From contig CAWBGI010000003.1 of assembly GCA_963788225.1 (NCBI GenBank), forward strand, positions 62,001 through 126,000: DNA of 64,000 bases. Reading direction: 5' to 3'. How positions within the stretch are numbered: position 1 is the first letter of the stretch; each line of letters begins with the position of its first letter. Source of the stretch: Sulfotelmatobacter sp963788225. Its GTDB lineage: Bacteria > Acidobacteriota > Terriglobia > Terriglobales > Acidobacteriaceae. Shown one piece after another: positions 17,006 to 26,440 of the stretch. The position numbers and the translations under genes are program-made. A model generated the notes under the pieces. That model was not told the DNA's origin. It did no database searches and saw only the letters and a program-made list of their open reading frames with translations.

Positions 17006-17770
17006 ATGCCGAGCCGTGTTGTTGCGAGCACTGATTCTCAAACCATGACCGAGTTCTGCGAACAGGCGAACCCGCGCACGCTACTCGATATCAGCCGCGC
17101 GCGCCCGTTCCCGGAGATGTCGCGTGTGCAGGAAAGCTGGGTGGCGGCCGCTGAGAAGCGAGCATTACTGTGGCTGGCTGCGTCCACGCCAACATGGATT
17201 AGCCCCGATCATCTCACCATGTTGGGGTTGGTAGCGCAGATCGGGGCCGGGGCATGTTATGCCCTGGCGAAGTGGAACAAGTATGCGCTGCTCGGGGTGA
17301 TTGCCTGCCTCGCGCTGAACTGGCTGGGCGACTCGCTCGATGGAACGCTGGCCCGGGTGCGGCAACAATTGCGTCCGCGCTATGGCTTCTATGTGGATCA
17401 CATGGTCGATAGCTTCGGCGCTCTGGCGCTGATGGGTGGCCTGGCCTTGTCCGGGTGCATGCATCCCCGGATCGCAATCGGACTGCTGATTGCGTTTCTC
17501 CTGCTTTCGATTCAGTCCTATCTGGCAACGCACGCGCTTGGAGAATTTCGGCTGTCGTTCTGGAGGTTTGGGCCGACCGAGTTGCGCATCCTGCTGGCCA
17601 CAGGCAACCTGGCGCTGTTGTGGAAACCGCGAGTGCATGTTTCCGGCGGAAATTACAGGCTGTTCGATATTGGGGGAGTGATTGGTCTCGCCGGCATGGC
17701 GCTGATGGTGCTCTTCTTCACTGGACAGAACACGGTACGGCTGTATCGGGAAGAGAGGATCGTCCAGTGA
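17006..17770 (+). CDS. CDP-alcohol phosphatidyltransferase family protein
   Basis: 254 residues with about six membrane helices and the complete CDP-alcohol phosphotransferase signature: D109, D112-G113, A116-R117, G127, D131 and D135 (GDSLDGTLAR then RYGFYVDHMVD). These enzymes transfer a phosphoalcohol from a CDP-alcohol to an acceptor in phospholipid synthesis; the acceptor cannot be told from sequence. ATG at 17006 has AAGGAGG at five-base spacing; an ATG four bases earlier is out of frame. The next gene overlaps its stop (GTGA), so the pair is an operon. Confidence 0.85.
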   Translation: MPSRVVASTDSQTMTEFCEQANPRTLLDISRARPFPEMSRVQESWVAAAEKRALLWLAASTPTWISPDHLTMLGLVAQIGAGACYALAKWNKYALLGVIACLALNWLGDSLDGTLARVRQQLRPRYGFYVDHMVDSFGALALMGGLALSGCMHPRIAIGLLIAFLLLSIQSYLATHALGEFRLSFWRFGPTELRILLATGNLALLWKPRVHVSGGNYRLFDIGGVIGLAGMALMVLFFTGQNTVRLYREERIVQ

Positions 17771-18318
17771 CGGCGCCAGATCAGAAAAGCACTGGAGAAA
17801 CCACGAACTGGGAAGGGCACGACTTCAGTCCTGCCACCTTCGCCGCGCCGACACTGCCGGCTTTAGCCGCTGGAGGAAACCGGTGCACAACTGCGCTCCG
17901 TTTGCTTAAGTTCAACGCAGTGGGAGCAATCGGCATCGGAGTGCAACTCGCCGTGTTGCTCGCGCTGAAGAGTGGGTTCCATCTCAGCTATCTGCTGGCA
18001 ACTGCTCTAGCGGTGGAAGCGGCGGTCGTGCACAACTTCCTGTGGCATGAACGCTATACCTGGGCAGACCGTGTGGAACCGTCATGGAGGAAGTCTTTGC
18101 CGCGGCTGCTGCGCTTCAACCTGAGCAATGGTGCTGTTTCCGTTCTGGGCAATCTGGTACTGATGAAATTAATGGTCGGCCATGGCCACGTGAACTATCT
18201 CGTCGCCAACGGCGTTGCCATCGCGACGTGCTCGCTGGCCAATTTCCTGGTGAGCGAGGAGTGGGTGTTTGAGAAGGATAGTTCAGCCTCCACTAAAAAG
18301 GGCCAGCGGGCGGGTTAG
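17767..18318 (+). CDS. GtrA-like family membrane protein
   Basis: 183 residues. A ~45-residue polar N-terminus precedes four membrane helices with the GtrA pattern: LLKFNAVGAIGIGVQLAVLL, YLLATALAVEAAVVHNFLWH, RLLRFNLSNGAVSVLGNLVL and YLVANGVAIATCSLANFLVS, ending in EEWVF. GtrA proteins are thought to flip polyprenyl-phosphate-linked sugars or support cell-surface polysaccharide synthesis. GTG at 17767 overlaps the stop of the CDP-alcohol phosphatidyltransferase gene, and translational coupling is likely. The pairing suggests a joint role in envelope lipid or glycan assembly (inference). Confidence 0.82.
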   Translation: MTAPDQKSTGETTNWEGHDFSPATFAAPTLPALAAGGNRCTTALRLLKFNAVGAIGIGVQLAVLLALKSGFHLSYLLATALAVEAAVVHNFLWHERYTWADRVEPSWRKSLPRLLRFNLSNGAVSVLGNLVLMKLMVGHGHVNYLVANGVAIATCSLANFLVSEEWVFEKDSSASTKKGQRAG

Positions 18319-18409
18319 CTCTCTTCCCTCAGTCAGGGGCGAGGAAATGGGCCGCGTGCCGCGTCTTCCTGGTGACAATCCCTTGACAATGCATCATGCT
18401 GCAGGTGGT

Positions 18410-18415
18410 TATAAT
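18410..18415 (+). promoter_or_regulatory. Possible -10 hexamer for the TonB-receptor-like gene
   Basis: A perfect TATAAT lies 65 bp before the chosen start of the downstream gene. A perfect TTGACA is at 18383-18388, but the 21-base spacer is too long for a standard promoter, so only the -10 is offered. Confidence 0.35.
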
Positions 18416-18480
18416 TGGCCAGGACTCGGCGGGAGCGCCATGAATTTCATATTTGAATCGTGCACGGGCGAAGCCCAGCC

Positions 18481-21051
18481 GTGAAACGCGCTCTCTTGCT
18501 GGTGCTGGCGGCGCTGTGGGTGATGCCAGCACCGGCACAAACTTCATCTTCTTCGCAACGCCTCTCTCCCGAACACTCTGTCGCAGCGCAAAAGCTCACG
18601 GTCACCGTGACCGACGAAAACGGAGTGGCCGTCGTCTCCGCGCGCGTGCAGTTGCAAGCCCCGCCGCCCGCCCTCCCGCTGCGCTGCGAAACCGATTTCG
18701 CCGGCCACTGTGAATTCGCCAACTTGCCTTCCGCAATCTACGAACTCACGGTCGAGAAGACCGGCTTCTACGCTCTGGTTCAGCCTGATGTGCAAGGCGG
18801 CACGGCTAACGTCGATGTCACTCTTCACCATCAGCAAGCGGCGCATGAAGTGGTGAACGTCGTGGAATCCGCGCCAGCTATCGACCCGGCGCAAATCTCC
18901 GCCAAGGACGAACTCACCGGCTCCGAAATCATCGACATTCCTTACCCCGGGCCGAACGACTACCGCAACTCTCTGTTCTTCATCCCGGGAGTTACGCCGG
19001 ATGCCTTTGGCCAGGCGCACATCGCTGGCGCTGAAACCTACCAGACGCTGCTTTTGCTGGACGGTTTCAACGTGACTCAACCGACGAACGGCGCGCTCGT
19101 AGTGCAGACCAGCATCGACTCTTTCCGCTCCATCGCAGTGACCCCCAGCCGCGAGCCGGCCGAGTTTGGCAAAGGCTCCGGCGGTGTGGTGGGTCTGAAC
19201 ACGCGCATGGGCAACGATCGCTTCCGCTTTGCCGCCACCGACTTCATTCCTGTGCCCGAGGATGTCAAAGGCATCCAACTCGGCAGTTGGACGCCCATCT
19301 ATACGATGTCCGGACCCCTTCGCAAGGGGAAGATGTGGTTTTTCGACGCGCTCGACGGAGAATACGACAACAACGTTACCAAGCAACTCCCGTCCGGCGC
19401 CGATAGCGATCACGTCTGGCGCATGGACAACCTGGCCAAGGTGCAATCCAATCTGACCAGCCGCAACATCGTCACCGCCAGCTTCCTATCGGATTACTAT
19501 CACGATCAATACGCCGGACTGGGCGTCCTTCAGCCGCTGCCCACAACTCCTACCGAAGTAGAAACCGCCTACCTCGGTTCGCTCAAAGACCAATACTATT
19601 TCCGCGGCGGGGCGCTGTTCGAAAGCGGATTCGGCGTCGACCAATACAACTTGACGCTTACTCCGCAGGCAACAGGTCCTTATATCCAGGCGCCGTTCGG
19701 AGCTGGTGGCAACTACTACCTGAATGAGAGCGCGCTGGCCCGCAGAGTGCAGGCCCTGGCGAATCTTTACCTGCCGCCGCATCAATGGCACGGACGCCAC
19801 GACATCAAGTTCGGCACTGACTTGGACCGCTTAAACTACGACGCGCAGTTCCTGCGGCAGCCGATTTCCTTTACGTCGGGTCCTGTGCAGCCGTGTTCTA
19901 CGGATGCCAACGGTCTTCCCGTGGTGCCGGCGACAAACTGCACGCGCTACGCGGTTTTCTCCGGAGGCAATTACTCGACAATCTACAACACCGAGGCCAG
20001 CGCCTACGCCGAAGATCGCTGGCTGGTCACCAATCGTCTGCTCCTCGAGCCGGGCCTGCGCCTCGACTGGGATGAAATCGTGCGAACGCCGCTGCTCTCG
20101 CCGCGACTGGCGGGCACCTACATTTTCGACAATGAAAGCAACACCAAACTCTCGGCGGGAATTGGAATTATCTACGACACAACCAACCTGGGCTTGATCC
20201 ATGAAGCGGTTGAGGGCCAGAGAACCGATTACTTTTTTGACTCCAGCGGGTGTCCAGAGATTTTAGGCAGTACGACTGGGAATTGCGCATCACCGCCAAT
20301 TCCGGTGCCGACCACATTCCTCGCGAATCGCAACAGCCTGGCCGCGCCGCGGTACTTAAACTGGAGCATCGGCCTGGAGAAGAAACTGCCGGCGGCCATC
20401 TTTCTGAAACTGGAGTTCGTCGAAAAACGCGGCGCCCATGGCTTTGCCTGGAACACGCTAAATGGCGCCGTAGACGGCAACTTCATCCTCGAGAACCAGC
20501 GCGACGACCGCTACGACGCTTTCACGGTGAGTTTGCGCCACCGTTTTCGCCAGCGTTATGAGGTTTTCGGCGCCTACACTCGCTCCCGCGCGCACACCAA
20601 CCAGGTGTTCGATTTCAGTTTGGATATTCCCCTGCTGAGCGCACAGGTGCCCGGCCCTTATCCGTGGGACACGCCGAACCGTTTTGTGGGGTGGGGTGTG
20701 CTGCCGGGTTTCAACTTGCCACTCATTCACAAGTTCGACATAGTCTACGCAGCCGAGGTGCGCACTGGTCTGCCTTTCCTCGCGACCACCGATCAGGGAG
20801 AGATCTATCCGGGCACGACTCCAGAAACCTACCGTCTTCCCACTTACTATTCTGTGAACCTGCAGTTCGGTAAGCGCGTCCGTTTGTTCAAACGCTATTG
20901 GGAGGTACGCGGCGGTTTCGACAACATCACCAACCACGCCAACGTTGCCCTGGCCGACGGCATCATCGATAAGGCCCACCCGTCGCCGACCTTCATCGAC
21001 AATAACGGCCGCATCCTCGACGGCCGCATCCGATACCTGGGCCGGCAGTGA
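18481..21051 (+). CDS. TonB-dependent receptor-like outer-membrane protein with carboxypeptidase-regulatory domain
   Basis: 856 residues. Signal peptide KRALLLVLAALWVMPAPAQ, a carboxypeptidase-regulatory-like beta-sandwich (KLTVTVTDENGVAVVSARVQ), a plug-like region (DYRNSLFFIPGVTPDAFGQ, GAETYQTLLLLDGFNVTQP) and a long beta-barrel with aromatic-rich alternating strands to the C-terminus. This is the Oar/TonB-receptor-like family expanded in Acidobacteriota; ligand unknown. GTG at 18481 is preferred because the signal peptide then begins with a short basic head; a GTG at 18460 would add seven residues. It ends 15 bp from the convergent oxidoreductase gene. No energy-coupling genes are nearby. 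Confidence 0.85.
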   Translation: MKRALLLVLAALWVMPAPAQTSSSSQRLSPEHSVAAQKLTVTVTDENGVAVVSARVQLQAPPPALPLRCETDFAGHCEFANLPSAIYELTVEKTGFYALVQPDVQGGTANVDVTLHHQQAAHEVVNVVESAPAIDPAQISAKDELTGSEIIDIPYPGPNDYRNSLFFIPGVTPDAFGQAHIAGAETYQTLLLLDGFNVTQPTNGALVVQTSIDSFRSIAVTPSREPAEFGKGSGGVVGLNTRMGNDRFRFAATDFIPVPEDVKGIQLGSWTPIYTMSGPLRKGKMWFFDALDGEYDNNVTKQLPSGADSDHVWRMDNLAKVQSNLTSRNIVTASFLSDYYHDQYAGLGVLQPLPTTPTEVETAYLGSLKDQYYFRGGALFESGFGVDQYNLTLTPQATGPYIQAPFGAGGNYYLNESALARRVQALANLYLPPHQWHGRHDIKFGTDLDRLNYDAQFLRQPISFTSGPVQPCSTDANGLPVVPATNCTRYAVFSGGNYSTIYNTEASAYAEDRWLVTNRLLLEPGLRLDWDEIVRTPLLSPRLAGTYIFDNESNTKLSAGIGIIYDTTNLGLIHEAVEGQRTDYFFDSSGCPEILGSTTGNCASPPIPVPTTFLANRNSLAAPRYLNWSIGLEKKLPAAIFLKLEFVEKRGAHGFAWNTLNGAVDGNFILENQRDDRYDAFTVSLRHRFRQRYEVFGAYTRSRAHTNQVFDFSLDIPLLSAQVPGPYPWDTPNRFVGWGVLPGFNLPLIHKFDIVYAAEVRTGLPFLATTDQGEIYPGTTPETYRLPTYYSVNLQFGKRVRLFKRYWEVRGGFDNITNHANVALADGIIDKAHPSPTFIDNNGRILDGRIRYLGRQ

Positions 21052-21066
21052 ACCTCGGGTAGCCTC

Positions 21067-22026
21067 TCAAATCTTCAGCACGACCTTGCCGTAATTCTTG
21101 CCTTCCTGCAGCAGCTTGTAAGCTTCCACGGCGCGATCGAGCGGGAACACCTGGCCGATGACGGGAGTCAGGCTGCGTTGCCCGATCCATTCGGAGAGCT
21201 GTTTCCATGCCGGTTCCATGATCTCTCGCTTTTGCGAGAGGTAGGTCAGCCACAAGCCCTGCAGGCTAGCGGACTTCGCATACAGCGCCCGCACGTCGAG
21301 TTGCGGAGGTTTGCCGGTTGCGGTGCCGTATTGGATCACGCGTCCGAAGTCGCGCAGGCAGCGCAGGCTCTTCGCCGTGTGCTCGCCGCCGAGCATTTCA
21401 AAGACGGCGTCTACCCCCTCACCGTGCGTGAGGTTCTTCACCATCTCCTCATAGTCTTGCTGCTTGTAGTTGATGCCGTGCTGCAGGCCGAGTTCTTTCA
21501 CGCGAGCCAGCTTTTCGTCCGACGACGACGTCCCGTACATATCGACACCGAGAATGTGGCCAATCTGCACTGCCGCTGTTCCCACGCCTCCGGCGACGGC
21601 ATGAATCAGCACGCGATGCGTCCGGCCTGCCGCAGGCGCTTGCGTCATGCCTGCCTGCCAGTAACCGAGATAGGCGGTGAAATAATTAACCGGGAAGGCG
21701 GCGGCTTGTTCGTCGGTCCAATGTTCGGGAACAGGCCAGAGCATGTTGGGATAGGCTCCAACTTTTTCGGCGAAGGCCCCCCACTGGATGTAGCCCATCA
21801 CGCGGCGTCCGCTGCTTTCTTCTACGCCCGCAAACTCGCGTCCCGCGACTAGCGGCGGTGCAGGCGTTCCCGGATAGCCGCCTTGGGTGGTCATGTAGTC
21901 GGCAAAATTCAGTCCTCCGGCGGCAACGCGGACCAGCGTTTGTTCCGCCTTCAGGGTAGGTTCTGGCCTGTCTTGGATGGCGAGCGCTTCAGGGCCAGAC
22001 AAACTGGTGATTACTAGGGCTTTCAT
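21067..22026 (-). CDS. Zinc-independent quinone oxidoreductase-like MDR protein
   Basis: 319 residues of the medium-chain dehydrogenase/reductase superfamily, NADPH:quinone oxidoreductase type. Visible: N-terminal catalytic fold (LNFADYMTTQGGYP), nucleotide-binding motif AVAGGVGTAAVQIGHILG, VDAVFEMLGG, and the closing DRAVEAYKLLQEGKNYGKVV. No catalytic or structural zinc Cys cluster is present. The ATG at 22026 matches the family start (MKALVITSLSGPEAL); the longer open frame upstream to 22182 is not protein-like. Cytosolic NAD(P)H-dependent reduction of quinones or enones is expected; substrate unknown. Confidence 0.85.
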   Translation of the reverse strand: MKALVITSLSGPEALAIQDRPEPTLKAEQTLVRVAAGGLNFADYMTTQGGYPGTPAPPLVAGREFAGVEESSGRRVMGYIQWGAFAEKVGAYPNMLWPVPEHWTDEQAAAFPVNYFTAYLGYWQAGMTQAPAAGRTHRVLIHAVAGGVGTAAVQIGHILGVDMYGTSSSDEKLARVKELGLQHGINYKQQDYEEMVKNLTHGEGVDAVFEMLGGEHTAKSLRCLRDFGRVIQYGTATGKPPQLDVRALYAKSASLQGLWLTYLSQKREIMEPAWKQLSEWIGQRSLTPVIGQVFPLDRAVEAYKLLQEGKNYGKVVLKI

Positions 22027-22154
22027 GCAGGAAAGTCTAGCAGGGCGGGCGACCCATAACTTGGATTCTCTGCGACAAACGGTCCGGCCACGAAAAATTC
22101 GTTGTTGGTCGTTAGTCGCTGCGGTGCGTCCCGAGGGGCAGCCCGCCCTGTTCT

Positions 22155-22202
22155 TCAAAAACAAAGCGGCGGGCATTCGCATGCACTGCGAATGCCGCCG
22201 CT
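22155..22202 (-). terminator. Terminator hairpin after the bactofilin gene
   Basis: Arms 22165-22180 and 22188-22202 pair with one bulge around a short loop; on the minus strand the stem is followed by TTTGTTTTTGAAG. The same GGCATTCG/CGAATGCC stem core occurs in the hairpin at 58619-58656. Confidence 0.75.
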
Positions 22203-22266
22203 CAACCTTATCGCCATTCCGTTGTCGCGACGCCCGTCACGAGACCGGAGAGACGCCCCTACTTCT

Positions 22267-22812
22267 CTACGCGCGAGCGCCAACCGCTGCCGGCTCAGGC
22301 GCGGGGAGGCTCTTGTCTTCGCCGTTGGGCTTCGTCTGCGCTGGCGTGCCACCCTTGCGGATGTCGATGCCGCCCTTGAAGTAGGCGCCGTCTTCAATCG
22401 AGATTCGCGCCGCCACCACGTCGCCGGTGAGCGAGCCATCGCTGCGAATATCCACTCGGTCGCTCGCGGTCAGGTTGCCGCGCACCTTGCCCAGCACGAC
22501 GATCTCGCGGGCATTGATGTTGGCCGCGACTACGCCGTTGCGGCCGATGGTGACGCGATTGCCCGCCAGGCTGATCGAGCCCTCGACCCGGCCGTCAATA
22601 TAAAGCGACTCCGAACCGGTCACCTCGCCCTTGATCACCAGCGATTTGCCGATGGTCGCCTGGTCCGCGGTAGTGGTGGTGCTCGTCGCCGGGCGCGGCG
22701 CAACGGCGGGCTCATTCGCCATCATTGCTGGCGCATTCGGAGTAGACATGGTTGGACGTTCCGGCTCGGCTGGCCGCCCGGGGGTCTGAGGCTGATTCGT
22801 CGGCTTCCACAT
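22267..22812 (-). CDS. Bactofilin (polymer-forming cytoskeletal protein)
   Basis: 181 residues. A disordered Pro/Thr-rich head (1-45) and tail flank a right-handed beta-helix core of short repeats with Gly turns: IGKSLVIKGEVTGSESLYI, GRVEGSISLAGNRVTIGRNG, VVAANINAREIVVLGKVRGN. This is the bactofilin pattern; these proteins polymerise without nucleotide and organise envelope or polar structures. ATG at 22812 follows AAGGAAAGGAAA at acceptable spacing; an earlier in-frame start at 22872 is less likely. It stands alone, with a terminator downstream. Confidence 0.9.
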   Translation of the reverse strand: MWKPTNQPQTPGRPAEPERPTMSTPNAPAMMANEPAVAPRPATSTTTTADQATIGKSLVIKGEVTGSESLYIDGRVEGSISLAGNRVTIGRNGVVAANINAREIVVLGKVRGNLTASDRVDIRSDGSLTGDVVAARISIEDGAYFKGGIDIRKGGTPAQTKPNGEDKSLPAPEPAAVGARA

Positions 22813-23143
22813 GGATGAAAATTTCCTTTCCTTGTTGGGATTAGGGATCACGCGCCGCACTTGCGTGACCAAATCGAATTGTACTCCCCAGTCTCAAAAT
22901 GAGCGCTGTGGAAAAGCCTTTATTTTCAATAGAGTTTCCTAGCTTGGTACGTACTTCCGTGTGTTGCTGAGGGGGACGTCATATGACCCTCCCGCCGCTT
23001 TTGGCACGGTCACCGTGTAAGGATTCCCGAAAAAACTCCTCCAGGGCGACAATTCCACATGGTACTCGGAGTATGCTCTTGGCTCGCAATCTATTAACTC
23101 GTACGTCTATTAGGAAGACACACCCGCCGCAAGGGAGCACACC

Positions 23144-23707
23144 ATGTCCGAATCCGCCGTCGTTACTCCTATCGGCACCTTCCGCATCGCCCGGCCCCAG
23201 CCCGGCGAGTACGCGCCCTATTACGACCGCTACATTTCTCAAATTCAGGGTGAGGACATTCTCGACACACTGGACCAACAGCGCCGCCAAATGATGCTGC
23301 TGCTCTCGGGTCGCGACGAGGAAGATGGCAACTTCCGCTATGCGCCCGACAAATGGAGCGCGAAGGAAGTTCTCGGCCACGTTTGCGACACGGAACGCGT
23401 CTTCGCTTACCGCGCTCTGCGCATCGCCCGTGCCGACACCACGCCCCTCGCCGGCTTCGAGCAGGACGATTACGTACGCAACGGGCCGTTCGCCAATCGT
23501 CCGCTGGAGGATCTCGTCGAAGACTTCATCGCCGTGCGCCGCGCCACGCTGTCGCTCCTGCGAAATCTCGATGAAACGGCATGGATGCGGCGCGGCATCG
23601 CCAACAAAAATGAAGTGACCGTGCGCGCCCTAGCCTACATCATCGCGGGACACGAGCTGCATCACCGCAGGATTCTGGAGGAAAAGTATTTTGCGAACCG
23701 GCAGTAG
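23144..23707 (+). CDS. DinB-like (YfiT-type) metal-dependent hydrolase family protein
   Basis: 187 residues with the DinB four-helix-bundle pattern: DKWSAKEVLGHVCDTERVFAY holds the first metal-ligand His, and AYIIAGHELHHRRILEEKYF the later His pair. Related proteins include thiol S-transferases and damage-inducible proteins; activity here is not assignable. ATG at 23144 follows AAGGGAG with a spacing of about seven. The gene is monocistronic and lies upstream of rnr with a short tandem repeat between them. Confidence 0.85.
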   Translation: MSESAVVTPIGTFRIARPQPGEYAPYYDRYISQIQGEDILDTLDQQRRQMMLLLSGRDEEDGNFRYAPDKWSAKEVLGHVCDTERVFAYRALRIARADTTPLAGFEQDDYVRNGPFANRPLEDLVEDFIAVRRATLSLLRNLDETAWMRRGIANKNEVTVRALAYIIAGHELHHRRILEEKYFANRQ

Positions 23708-23758
23708 GTCGCAGATCTTGCGCTTCCACGGGGAGTTGATTAGCACTCCTGGGTTATG

Positions 23759-23788
23759 CTGAGGGCTGACGGCTGAGGGCTGACGGCT
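23759..23788. repeat. Short tandem repeat abutting the rnr start
   Basis: Two copies of a 14-bp unit beginning CTGAGGGCTGACGG lie directly before the rnr ATG (23794). Similar imperfect tandem units lie at the pyrC start (40968-40998) and at 31427-31447. Confidence 0.7.
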
Positions 23789-23793
23789 TCTTC

Positions 23794-26421
23794 ATGCTTT
23801 CCGACTCCACCATCCTGAAACACATTGCCCGCCAGCCCAAACGCGCTGCCGGATTCAAGCAGTTGGTGCGCGAACTTGGCCTGCACGGCGATGCCCGCAG
23901 AGAACTCGACGGGCAGTTGCAGAAGCTGGTCGCAGCAGGCGAACTGATTCAACTCAACTCCGACAGCTACGCTCTGCCGCAACCCGCGGCCGACAAAAAT
24001 CTGATCATCGGACGCCTCACCATGCATCGCGACGGTTTCGGCTTCGTCATCCCGGATACAAGCTCGCTGAGTCCGTCTCTCAAGTCGCGTCTCGTGGGAG
24101 ACATCTTCATCCCGCCCCACGCCATCGGCAACGCCATGCACGGCGACCGCGTGCTGGTCGACATCAGCGCCGTTCGTCCCGATGGCCGCGCCGAAGGCCG
24201 CATCGTGCGACCGGTAATGCGCGCGCATCCGACCGTGGTCGGGATTTTTCACTACGGCCCACGCCACAATTCCGTGAAGCCGATCGACAGTAAGATCACG
24301 ATGGATGTCGTGATCCCGGCAGGCGCCGAACTCGTAGCGCCGCCGTCCTCGGCGGCTGTCGCGGGGGCGTCTCGCCCCCGCTCTGGAAGCCAAGATGCCC
24401 ACAAGAAAGCCGGCGGGACGCCAGCGCTACGATCCGTCGACCGCGTACTCGGAGACGAAGCCGCGCGCCGCTCTGAATGGGATGATCTCGAAGGCGTCGT
24501 CGTCAACGTTGAAATCACCGACTGGCCCACCCCCACGCAAAACCCGCGCGGACGCGTCATTGAAATTCTCGGCCGGCAAGACGACTTCGGAGTCAACGTC
24601 GAAATCACCATCCGCAAATTTCACCTGCCGCACAAATTTCCCGCGGCGACGCTCGAAGACGCGCAGAATATACCCGCCGTCATCCCGGCGCGAGAAATTC
24701 GCCACCGCCGCGACTTCCGCGCGCTTCCCATCGTCACCATCGACGGCGAAACCGCGCGCGACTTCGATGACGCGGTTACGGTCCGAAATCTTCCCGATGG
24801 CAATTTCGAGCTGCAAGTCCACATTGCCGATGTCGCGCAATACGTCACACCTGACTCCGCGCTCGACCAGGAAGCGCGCCTGCGCGGCACCAGCGTTTAT
24901 TTCCCCGACCGCGCCGTGCCCATGCTTCCGCTCGAGCTCTCAACCGACATCTGCAGCCTGCGTCCGCACCTTGACCGGCTGGTGCTGTCGTGCGTAATGC
25001 AGATCGATCCTCGCGGTGAAATCGTCGGCTACGAACTGTGCGAAGGCGTGATCCGCTCGGCCGAGCGCATGACGTACACCGCCGTCAACGCCGTAATTGA
25101 GGGCGATGCCGCGGCGCGCCAGCGTTATGCGGCGCTGGTCCCTACGTTCGAACTGATGCGCGACCTCGCGGTAATTCTCAATCACAAACGCCAGCGCCGC
25201 GGCTCCATCGACTTCGATCTGCCCGAGCCAGTCATCGAGTTCGACGAATTCGGGTTGATGAAAAGCATCACTCGCTCGGAGCGCAACATCGCGCATCGTC
25301 TGATCGAAGAGTTCATGCTCTCGGCCAACGAATGCGTCGCGCATTATCTGGAATCGAAACGCATAGCGTCGCTCTATCGAATTCACGAAAAGCCGGACGC
25401 CAAGCGCGTTTACGATTTTGAAGTGATCGCCGCGACATTCGGTTATTCGCTGGGCGTGGGCGCTCTGCCCATTCACCGCGTGCAATTCAAAAGCGACCGC
25501 CGCGCCGCACGCGGCACGGGAAGACAGGCACGCACTGTTGAAGTCCCCAAGGACGTCCACATCACGCCGCGCATGTACCAGAAGCTGGCTGCGAAGATTG
25601 CCGGCAAACCGGAAGAACGCATCCTGAGCTACCTGATGTTGCGGTCGCTCAAGCAGGCGCGCTACTCGGAAGAAAACCTCGGCCACTTCGCGCTGGCAGC
25701 ACCGTGCTACACGCACTTCACGTCGCCGATCCGCCGCTATCCCGACCTGATCGTGCATCGCATCTTGAAAGACGTGCTGCACGATTCAGCGGAAAAGCTG
25801 GATGGCGATGTGCCGGTTGGAATCTCTCCCGCGCTCGACAGTAGCGACCTCGTCCCGCCGGCTCAGTTGCGGGCGGAACAACTGTCGGAGCCGGTCATAG
25901 CCGCAGAAAGCCGGCGAGACGCCGGTGCTACGCCCTGGTCGAAACGCCGCGATCACGCCGCGCATCGCAAAGAGCACGGGCCGCTGGGCGGGCCAATCAA
26001 AGTCGAAGAACTCCGCGAGATCGCCGAAGAGTCCAGCCAATCCGAGCGCCGCGCCGATGACGCCGAGCGCGAACTCATGGAGTGGAAAAAGGTTAAGTTC
26101 ATGCAAGACCGCGTGGGCGAAGACTTCGACGGCCTCATCACCAGCGTCACCAAGTTCGGCTTCTTTGTCGAACTCACCGACCTGTTCGTCGAAGGACTGG
26201 TCCCGCTGAACACGCTCACTGACGACTACTACACCTACCACGAGAACACGCGCCAGATCATCGGCCAGCACTCGCGCAAAACCTACAGCCTGGGACAAAG
26301 GATTCGCGTGCTGGTCGACCGCATCGATCCTGTGGAGAAGAAAATCCAGTTCGCCATCCTGGAGGAAGCACCCCACCGGCCCGCACTTAGACCCTCCAAG
26401 AAATCGAAACGCAAGCGGTAG
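23794..26421 (+). CDS. rnr: Ribonuclease R with two in-frame repeat insertions
   Basis: 875 residues, the RNase R/VacB exoribonuclease that degrades structured RNA 3' to 5' in the cytosol. Order: winged-helix-like N-terminus, cold-shock domain (GRLTMHRDGFGFVIPD), RNB catalytic domain with Mg-binding Asp cluster IDGETARDFDDAV, and a C-terminal S1 domain (FDGLITSVTKFGFFVELTD). Family length is usually 700-820, and the excess is two low-complexity inserts, residues ~180-225 and ~695-720, that contain copies of one dispersed DNA repeat (24408-24431, 25909-25932). The stop codon (26419-26421) also lies in a third, inverted copy. The catalytic core is intact, so the enzyme is probably active. Confidence 0.93.
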   Translation: MLSDSTILKHIARQPKRAAGFKQLVRELGLHGDARRELDGQLQKLVAAGELIQLNSDSYALPQPAADKNLIIGRLTMHRDGFGFVIPDTSSLSPSLKSRLVGDIFIPPHAIGNAMHGDRVLVDISAVRPDGRAEGRIVRPVMRAHPTVVGIFHYGPRHNSVKPIDSKITMDVVIPAGAELVAPPSSAAVAGASRPRSGSQDAHKKAGGTPALRSVDRVLGDEAARRSEWDDLEGVVVNVEITDWPTPTQNPRGRVIEILGRQDDFGVNVEITIRKFHLPHKFPAATLEDAQNIPAVIPAREIRHRRDFRALPIVTIDGETARDFDDAVTVRNLPDGNFELQVHIADVAQYVTPDSALDQEARLRGTSVYFPDRAVPMLPLELSTDICSLRPHLDRLVLSCVMQIDPRGEIVGYELCEGVIRSAERMTYTAVNAVIEGDAAARQRYAALVPTFELMRDLAVILNHKRQRRGSIDFDLPEPVIEFDEFGLMKSITRSERNIAHRLIEEFMLSANECVAHYLESKRIASLYRIHEKPDAKRVYDFEVIAATFGYSLGVGALPIHRVQFKSDRRAARGTGRQARTVEVPKDVHITPRMYQKLAAKIAGKPEERILSYLMLRSLKQARYSEENLGHFALAAPCYTHFTSPIRRYPDLIVHRILKDVLHDSAEKLDGDVPVGISPALDSSDLVPPAQLRAEQLSEPVIAAESRRDAGATPWSKRRDHAAHRKEHGPLGGPIKVEELREIAEESSQSERRADDAERELMEWKKVKFMQDRVGEDFDGLITSVTKFGFFVELTDLFVEGLVPLNTLTDDYYTYHENTRQIIGQHSRKTYSLGQRIRVLVDRIDPVEKKIQFAILEEAPHRPALRPSKKSKRKR
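24408..24431. repeat. Dispersed repeat copy 1 inside rnr
   Basis: Matches the consensus AGCCGGCGGGACGCC followed by (A/G)GCGCTACG. Here it is read in frame as KAGGTPALR. A GC-rich hairpin (GCGGGGGCG...CGCCCCCGC, 24361-24381) lies just upstream in the same insert. Confidence 0.85.
25909..25932. repeat. Dispersed repeat copy 2 inside rnr
   Basis: Same 24-bp repeat with three substitutions, but read in another frame as SRRDAGAT. Conservation of DNA rather than of peptide shows that it is a nucleic-acid element. Confidence 0.85.
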
Positions 26422-26440
26422 CGCCGGCGTCCCGCCGGCT
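26416..26440. repeat. Dispersed repeat copy 3 (inverted) at the rnr stop
   Basis: The reverse complement matches the consensus of copies 1 and 2 over about 23 bases. The TAG stop of rnr is part of the repeat. Confidence 0.82.

Noticed and set aside
22088..22182. N-terminal extension of the quinone oxidoreductase to 22182
   Set aside because: The extra residues are Arg/Cys-rich with no family similarity; MKALVITSLSG at 22026 is the normal family start.
24940..26376. Long antisense frames under rnr
   Set aside because: Shadows of the RNase R gene; no start signals or family motifs.
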